Below, piece by piece: positions 24,790 through 28,958 of a stretch of DNA of 28,958 nt (its first letter is position 1; each line of letters starts with the position of its first letter). The stretch spans positions 1-28,958 of the forward strand of contig CAJUTC010000042.1 in assembly GCA_910589195.1 (NCBI GenBank), written 5' to 3'. The stretch is from an uncultured Lachnospiraceae bacterium (GTDB lineage: Bacteria; Bacillota; Clostridia; Lachnospirales; Lachnospiraceae). The position numbers and the translations under genes were made by a program. The notes under the pieces were generated by a model. The model did no database searches and was not told where the DNA came from. It saw only the letters and a program-made list of their open reading frames with translations.

Positions 24790-24830
24790 AAAAACCTTCT
24801 GCCATTCCTTCCCGGCAGCAACTGTTTCAT
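24786..24830 (-). CDS. Mini-ORF 1 before jetD (14 aa)
   Basis: It encodes MKQLLPGRNGRRFL, a sister of mini-ORF 2. AGAGGA lies 5 bases before its ATG. Its TGA overlaps the ATG of mini-ORF 2 as ATGA. It begins 9 bases after the stop of the 72-aa gene, so ribosomes could pass from that gene through both mini-ORFs into jetD. Confidence 0.4.
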   Translation of the reverse strand: MKQLLPGRNGRRFL

Positions 24831-24839
24831 AAAAGTCCT

Positions 24840-25058
24840 CTACCATTCCTTCCTGATTTCTTCTTCCTTTACATCATAACGGCGCAGAAATTCCTTCCGA
24901 TCCGTTTCATTCCGGATCAGCATAAGATCTTCAAATTTTCCACTGGATTTATCCTTAAAGCCTGCCACCTGTTCCCCTGTGCAGATACTGGCACGGATTA
25001 CCGGAATCTTTCCTTCTTTATTATAATTTGCTTTCTGCCCCGCCTTTTTCTTAAACAT
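24840..25058 (-). CDS. Small conserved-looking protein (72 aa)
   Basis: A soluble, charged protein. A basic start (MFKKKAGQKANYNKEGK) is followed by a core IPVIRASICTGEQVAGFKD and an acidic, helical end (KEFLRRYDVKEEEIRKEW). I recall similar short proteins in many clostridia, but their function is unknown to me. AAGGAG lies 9 bases before the ATG. It is directly upstream of the jet mini-ORFs and probably cotranscribed with them. It may be a host gene next to which the defence operon landed. No clear minus-strand promoter was found in 25059-25191; TATGGT near 25120 is the best -10 candidate. Confidence 0.6.
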   Translation of the reverse strand: MFKKKAGQKANYNKEGKIPVIRASICTGEQVAGFKDKSSGKFEDLMLIRNETDRKEFLRRYDVKEEEIRKEW

Positions 25059-25191
25059 TCACCCCAACTCCTTTCCCAATCCTTCCTGTCTGTATCATTC
25101 TTTCCCCTAACTTTACCATATTTTCTTCCCCTTGTCTTTAAACTTTGCAGATCCATTCCGGAATTTTCCCAAATCATTTCACTTTTTCCGT

Positions 25192-25255
25192 TGTAAATTC
25201 ACTGTAAATTTTTTTATGATGCAACTTTGATGCTTTTTTGATGCCTTTTTGATGC
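25192..25255 (+). promoter_or_regulatory. Direct repeats phased at 11 bp (response-regulator-type operator)
   Basis: TGTAAATT occurs at 25192 and 25203. TATGATGC lies at 25215 and TTTGATGC at 25226, 25237 and 25248. Steps within each group are exactly 11 bp (12 bp between groups), so all sites face one side of the helix. The last copy overlaps the -35 box of the next gene. Such arrays are typical of OmpR/PhoB-family binding sites. No regulator gene is adjacent. Confidence 0.65.
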
Positions 25256-25276
25256 CCGGTTATTGTATCTTAATAA
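25249..25276 (+). promoter_or_regulatory. Promoter of the VIT/vWA gene
   Basis: TTGATG (25249-25254), a 16-base spacer and TAATAA (25271-25276). It is a moderate sigma-A promoter whose -35 is part of the phased repeats, consistent with an activator-dependent promoter. Confidence 0.5.
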
Positions 25277-25339
25277 AGAAAATAAATGTTTTAGCGTATT
25301 CAGAATGAATACTTAAAGAAAAAAGCGAGGTGCATGATT

Positions 25340-27367
25340 ATGAAAAAGAAAACCAACAAACTGTGCGTTCTGTTGGTATCACTATTAATGTTTCTGGTTC
25401 CGCCGCCCATTTTAAGCGCAGCCGAAACCAGTGATTCTTACGGAAACAGCACAGAAGACAAAACCCTGGCCCCCTACTTTTTTATCCAGGGAGAGGACTC
25501 CTCTGTGGAGCAGTTTCCTCTGAAGGAAACTAAGGTTTCCACTTCTATCAATGGTACCATTGCGGAAACCTATGTTACGCAAACCTATGCCAATGAAGGC
25601 CAGCAGGCGATTAATGCCAGCTATGTTTTCCCTGCCTCCACGAAAGTTGCCGTTCACGGTATGAAGATGGAAATTGGTGATCAGGTAATTACAGCGAAGA
25701 TTAAAGAAAAGGAAGAAGCAAAGGAAGAATTTGAAGAGGCCAAAAGCGAAGGGAAAAGCGCTTCCCTTTTGGAGCAGCAGCGAGCCAATGTATTTACTAT
25801 GGATGTAGCAAACATTATGCCGGGAGATACCATCCGAATTGAACTTCACTATACGGAACTGATTTCTTCCATTGACGGAACGTATCAGTTTGTATTCCCC
25901 ACTGTGGTAGGGCCAAGATATTTGAACGAGTCCGCACAGGAGGAAACTGACGGATGGGCAGCCGCCCCTTATCTGGAGGAAGGCAATACCCCTCCTGGTT
26001 CCTATGAAATTGAGGTGAATCTGTCTGCTGGCCTTCCCATATCGGATATCACTTGCTCCTCCCATGAAATCCAGGTAACAGATGATGGCACCACCTCCCA
26101 TGTGTCCCTTTCCGATCCCAATGACTATGCCGGAAACCGGGATTTTATCCTGGATTATAAACTGACCGGGGAAGAAATCAATTGTGGTCTTATGCTGGAT
26201 GCTGCTGAAAGCGGCGGGGAAAATTTCTTTATGCTGATGGTGCAGCCGCCAGAACGGTATCAGCCTGAGGAAATCCCTCCCCGGGAATACATTTTTGTTT
26301 TGGATGTTTCCGGATCCATGAACGGCTATCCCCTTGACACGGCTAAGGATTTAATCAGGAATCTGGTTTCCAGCTTAAATCATACTGACTATTTTAACCT
26401 GGTATTGTTCGCGAATGAAGCAGTTCCCCTTTCCAACCGTTCTTTGGCCGCAACTCAGGAAAATATTGACAGCGCTCTGGATTTTATTGACCAAGCAGAA
26501 GGCGGCGGCGGAACGGAGCTGGCTCCGGCCCTTCAGATCGCCTTAAATTCACCCAGGAAATCGGATATGGTGCGGAGTGTAGTTTCCATTACCGACGGCT
26601 ACATTTCCGGGGAGCGGGAAATCTTTGAAATTGTAAAAAACAACCTGCATACCACCAACTTTTTCTCCTTTGGGATCGGAACCTCTGTCAACCGCTACCT
26701 GATTGAAGGGATTGCGAAAACCGGCTCTGGGGAAGCCTTTGTGGTAACAGATTCCCAGGATGCCCAAAAGGCGGCGGAACAGTTCTGTACCTACATTCAG
26801 GCGCCTATTTTAACTGATGTTGCAGTAAACTATAACGGATTTGACGTTTATCAGGTAGAACCAGCCCTTCCGACTACCCTGTTTGCGAAAAAACCAATTA
26901 TCCTGTTTGGAAAGTATCAGGGCGAACCTTCCGGAACCATTGAAATTACCGGGAAAACCGGAAACCAAAATTACAGTATGGAAATCCCTGTATCAGAAAT
27001 TACTCCTTTGGAAACCAACCACGCAATCCGTTATCTGTGGGCCAGAACCAGGGTAGAGCAGCTTACCGATTACGGCACCAGCATGGAAATTGATGAGGAG
27101 GTTCAAAAAGAGGTAACAGAAATTGGCCTTACCTATAGCATGATGACCGATTTTACCTCCTTTATCGCTGTAACGGATACCATCCGGAACCAGACCGGCG
27201 AAAGTACAGATGTAAATCAGCCTCTTGCGCTGCCATCCCATGTATCCAACCTGGCTGTAGGCGGATATACGGCAGGTTCCGAACCGGAAATGATGCTTCT
27301 GGCAGTCAGCCTGGCAATTATTATGGCTATTGGTCTGATCCGCCGCCGAAAGAAACTATTATTATAA
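25340..27367 (+). CDS. Secreted VIT + vWA domain protein with an exosortase-like C-terminal sorting signal
   Basis: A 675-aa protein. The signal peptide covers about residues 1-27 (KKK start, hydrophobic core, LSA). The VIT domain is at about 45-180 (TYVTQTYANEGQQAINASYVFP, MPGDTIRIELHY). The vWA domain starts at 317 with the MIDAS motif DVSGS at 322-326, then GGTELAPAL and SITDGYISG. The last 30 residues read SEPE (647-650), a hydrophobic segment (651-667) and RRRKK (668-672), the motif - membrane span - basic end pattern of PEP-CTERM-type exosortase substrates. The start at 25340 has GAGGTG seven bases upstream; the earlier ATG at 25334 is too close to it. Such proteins resemble inter-alpha-trypsin-inhibitor heavy chains and probably act in adhesion at the cell surface. 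The exosortase gene follows. Confidence 0.87.
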   Translation: MKKKTNKLCVLLVSLLMFLVPPPILSAAETSDSYGNSTEDKTLAPYFFIQGEDSSVEQFPLKETKVSTSINGTIAETYVTQTYANEGQQAINASYVFPASTKVAVHGMKMEIGDQVITAKIKEKEEAKEEFEEAKSEGKSASLLEQQRANVFTMDVANIMPGDTIRIELHYTELISSIDGTYQFVFPTVVGPRYLNESAQEETDGWAAAPYLEEGNTPPGSYEIEVNLSAGLPISDITCSSHEIQVTDDGTTSHVSLSDPNDYAGNRDFILDYKLTGEEINCGLMLDAAESGGENFFMLMVQPPERYQPEEIPPREYIFVLDVSGSMNGYPLDTAKDLIRNLVSSLNHTDYFNLVLFANEAVPLSNRSLAATQENIDSALDFIDQAEGGGGTELAPALQIALNSPRKSDMVRSVVSITDGYISGEREIFEIVKNNLHTTNFFSFGIGTSVNRYLIEGIAKTGSGEAFVVTDSQDAQKAAEQFCTYIQAPILTDVAVNYNGFDVYQVEPALPTTLFAKKPIILFGKYQGEPSGTIEITGKTGNQNYSMEIPVSEITPLETNHAIRYLWARTRVEQLTDYGTSMEIDEEVQKEVTEIGLTYSMMTDFTSFIAVTDTIRNQTGESTDVNQPLALPSHVSNLAVGGYTAGSEPEMMLLAVSLAIIMAIGLIRRRKKLLL

Positions 27368-27444
27368 CCTTCCTGCTTGTTTTAAACGGAAACGGATATT
27401 GCCCGTTCCTATTCTCTCACAAAATCGGGCACAAAGAAATTCCT

Positions 27445-27486
27445 GTGTAATAACACGTTTATATTTCGGTAAACGTGTTGTTACAC
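27445..27486 (+). other. Strong hairpin between the VIT/vWA and exosortase genes
   Basis: The arms at 27445-27461 and 27470-27486 pair over 17 bp with one G-T wobble around the loop TATTTCGG. There is no T run after it, so it is not a standard terminator. It ends about 24 bases before the exosortase ribosome site. A weaker TGCCCG/CGGGCA pairing precedes it (about 27400-27431). Confidence 0.65.
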
Positions 27487-27519
27487 CAGGAAAATGCTGA
27501 TACAGAAATGGAGGATATG

Positions 27520-28332
27520 ATGTCCGCTCAACCAACAGCCGTTTTTGATTATCGTAAACAGATCCGCAAATATGGCGGTTATTATCTGTTTATCTTATTT
27601 CTTATTCTTGGCGTAAAATATCATTTCAGTGAAGCAAGCTGTGAATCTGTCAAGTGGATTCTTGCCCCTACCTGTTTATGGGTCAGAATCCTCTCCGGAA
27701 TTCCTTTTGAATGGATTCCCGGAGTCGGATATACCAGCCATTCCTACCGCTTTATTATTGCTGCCTCCTGCTCTGGTCTGCAATTTATGCTGATCTCCAC
27801 GGCCACTTTATGCTTTTCTTTCCTTCACCGCATGGAAGCAAAAAAGAAAATCCGGCTTTGGATTTTGTGCAGCATAGGATTTTCTTATTTTTTTACGATT
27901 TTTATAAACGGACTCCGGATTTTGCTGTCTATTTATATCCCAATACTGATTTTTAGCCCGTCTTCGCAAAATCAATGGATCACGAAAGAACAGTTCCATA
28001 TGATTTTGGGGATTGTGGTATATTTTACCTCCTTGTTCCTTTTATACCAACTTGCAGATGAATATTCGCTTTCCATGCAAAATCATACCTCTGGCAGCCG
28101 CCTTCCTACGGCTTTCCTGCGGTTCATCCCTTACCGAAAGTACATGATGCCTTTTTTCTGGTATTTTTCGATTGTCCTTGGCATCCCTGTTTTGAACAAG
28201 GCTTACCGCCGCAACCGCAGTGAATTTGAGGAATATGCCCGTTTTATCATTGTAATATGTATAAGCCTTTTGGTATTGTTTTATTTCCTTCACCGAATTC
28301 AGAGGCAAATCAAAAAGCAAGGTGGTGGATGA
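27520..28332 (+). CDS. Exosortase/archaeosortase-family transpeptidase
   Basis: A 270-aa membrane protein with seven to eight hydrophobic spans. The exosortase catalytic residues are present: C84 in AASCSGLQFM, R133 in INGLRILLS and H160 in EQFHMILGIVVYF. Exosortases are membrane cysteine transpeptidases that cleave PEP-CTERM-like signals. The preceding VIT/vWA gene has such a C-terminus and is the obvious substrate. I cannot assign the named subfamily; XrtK and XrtG are the ones to test. The start at 27520 has GGAGG five bases upstream. The reading frame continues further up but into the hairpin. Beyond the His motif there is a C-terminal extension with two more spans and a basic tail. Confidence 0.83.
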   Translation: MSAQPTAVFDYRKQIRKYGGYYLFILFLILGVKYHFSEASCESVKWILAPTCLWVRILSGIPFEWIPGVGYTSHSYRFIIAASCSGLQFMLISTATLCFSFLHRMEAKKKIRLWILCSIGFSYFFTIFINGLRILLSIYIPILIFSPSSQNQWITKEQFHMILGIVVYFTSLFLLYQLADEYSLSMQNHTSGSRLPTAFLRFIPYRKYMMPFFWYFSIVLGIPVLNKAYRRNRSEFEEYARFIIVICISLLVLFYFLHRIQRQIKKQGGG

Positions 28333-28335
28333 AAT

Positions 28336-28389
28336 ATGAAAAAAACCACCGCCATATCCAGAAATGAGATAGCTGAAATTATGCGTTGA
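28336..28389 (+). CDS. Very short ORF after the exosortase (17 aa), perhaps a remnant
   Basis: It encodes MKKTTAISRNEIAEIMR and starts 3 bases after the exosortase stop, with AAGGTGG about 10 bases upstream. It could be the surviving start of a third operon gene or chance. The stretch 28390-28564 holds one further tiny ORF (28439-28483, after GAGG) and the hairpin CAAAATAT/ATATTTTG (about 28519-28546), but no recognisable gene. Confidence 0.25.
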   Translation: MKKTTAISRNEIAEIMR

Positions 28390-28564
28390 TCCGAAATAAT
28401 TTAAAATATAACAAACAAAAGGGCATGAGGAATAAAATGACAAATATTATGATATTTTTTCAGACTGTGAGGATTCTTTGATAGCAGTGATTCAGTATGT
28501 GTCATGGAATCAGCATATCTCAAAATATTAGTTTTCGGATATTTTGCAATGTTTCCCCTGACTT

Positions 28565-28958
28565 GGTAGTGTAAAATAGTTTGTGTCTTTGGAAAAAAAT
28601 GGCTCCTTTTTGGTAAGAATTCAGATATGACAATTCTTATCGAAAAGGAGTATTTTTATGGCAGTAGCTAAGGAGCAGATTCGACAGATTATTTCAGAAA
28701 ACAACATTTCCAGCGTTGCAGATGTCTATTCCCTTCTTAAGGAAAGTTTTAAAGATATTCTCCAGGAACTTATGGAAGCAGAGCTGGATGCTTCCCTCGG
28801 ATATGAAAAAAATCAGAAGGGAGATCTGACCACCACCAATAAACGTAACGGCCATTCCCCTAAGACCCTCAAAAGCCAATATGGGGAATTTCAAGTAGAT
28901 GTGCCCAGGGACCACAATGGGGAGTTTGAACCCAAACTTATTCCTAAATATCAGCGGG
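28565..28958 (+). mobile_element. IS256-family insertion sequence, left end (partial)
   Basis: The transposase is preceded by a GGTAGTGTAAAATAGTTTGT stretch that looks like the left terminal repeat of IS256-type elements. The exact outer end is uncertain by a few bases. The hairpin TAAGAATT/AATTCTTA (28614-28639) lies just before the transposase ribosome site, a common feature that limits read-through expression. The right end is outside the window. Confidence 0.75.
28658..28958 (+). CDS. IS256-family transposase, N-terminal part (runs off the window)
   Basis: The first 100 codons are present and open. The protein starts MAVAKEQIRQIISENN and continues with ELMEAELDASLGYEKN, then KRNGHSPKTLKSQYGEFQVD and VPRDHNGEFEPKLIPKYQR. 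These are the conserved N-terminal signatures of mutator (IS256) transposases. The DDE catalytic residues would lie further downstream. AAAAGGAG sits 7 bases before the ATG. It is intact as far as seen. Confidence 0.93.
   Translation, partial: MAVAKEQIRQIISENNISSVADVYSLLKESFKDILQELMEAELDASLGYEKNQKGDLTTTNKRNGHSPKTLKSQYGEFQVDVPRDHNGEFEPKLIPKYQR

Larger units (their letters stand above)
24734..24830 (-). repeat. 41-bp tandem repeat covering the jetD start
   Basis: Read on the minus strand, ATGAAACAGTTGCTGC, ATGAAACAGATGCTGC and the true jetD start ATGAAACGGATGCTTC lie exactly 41 bases apart. The first interval carries GGAAGGAATGGCAGAAGG, echoing GGAAGGAATGGTAGAGG at the end of the 72-aa gene upstream. 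This looks like tandem duplication of the junction between that gene and jetD. Confidence 0.85.

Noticed and set aside
25412..26101. 229-aa open frame antisense to the VIT/vWA gene
   Set aside because: It is a shadow of a strongly coding plus-strand gene, with no ribosome site and no recognisable domain.
28042..28443. 133-aa minus-strand open frame over the exosortase 3' end
   Set aside because: Antisense to a coding region and running into non-coding sequence, with no start signal.

Overview
The window looks like chromosomal DNA from an anaerobic, spore-forming Firmicute of the Lachnospiraceae / Clostridium cluster XIVa type. The evidence is moderate GC content, strong AGGAGG-type ribosome sites, sigma-A promoters of the TTGNNN-17-TATAAT kind, a SleC-like cortex enzyme, YitT and DUF554 membrane proteins, and the style of the defence operon. 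The assignment is from gene content only; no database was searched.

Left part (1-16.4 kb), mostly ordinary chromosome: the end of a tRNA operon (partial tRNA, then tRNA-Met) with terminators; a PAP2-family membrane phosphatase whose promoter carries two 11-bp direct repeats resembling a Pho box; a carbamate kinase; a family-2 glycosyltransferase; carA-carB (carbamoyl-phosphate synthase); a SleC-like spore-cortex-lytic enzyme; a 68-aa protein with its own promoter and terminator; galactokinase; a YtqA/TIGR01212-type radical SAM protein; a short DtxR-type metalloregulator preceded by a tandem repeat that contains TATAAT boxes and hairpins; and a minus-strand operon DUF554 - YitT - tRNA-dihydrouridine synthase. 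A beta-rich protein of unknown function (15.9 kb) closes this part.

Middle (16.6-25.1 kb, minus strand): a complete Wadjet-like SMC defence operon in the order jetD - jetA - jetB - jetC, that is TOPRIM nuclease, kleisin-like, MukE-like, then a 1473-aa SMC-type ATPase. Wadjet systems recognise and cleave small circular DNA such as plasmids. Just upstream of jetD are two 14-codon mini-ORFs that are tandem copies of the jetD start region. Each ends in a TGA that overlaps the next ATG, so translation may be relayed into jetD. A 72-aa protein gene lies immediately before them.

Right part (25.1-28.96 kb): a secreted VIT + von Willebrand A protein whose C-terminus (SEPE, hydrophobic segment, RRRKK) looks like an exosortase sorting signal, followed by an exosortase-family membrane protein with its Cys, Arg and His residues. 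This reads as a dedicated enzyme-substrate sorting pair in a Gram-positive. Its promoter region carries a series of direct repeats spaced 11 bp, as expected for an OmpR/PhoB-family regulator. A 17-bp-stem hairpin separates the two genes. The window ends in the 5' part of an IS256-family element, which may have interrupted the downstream end of this operon.

The strongest leads are the VIT/exosortase pair with its phased-repeat promoter, the Wadjet-like operon with coupled mini-ORFs before a first-placed jetD, and the tandem promoter-hairpin repeat upstream of the DtxR-type regulator.
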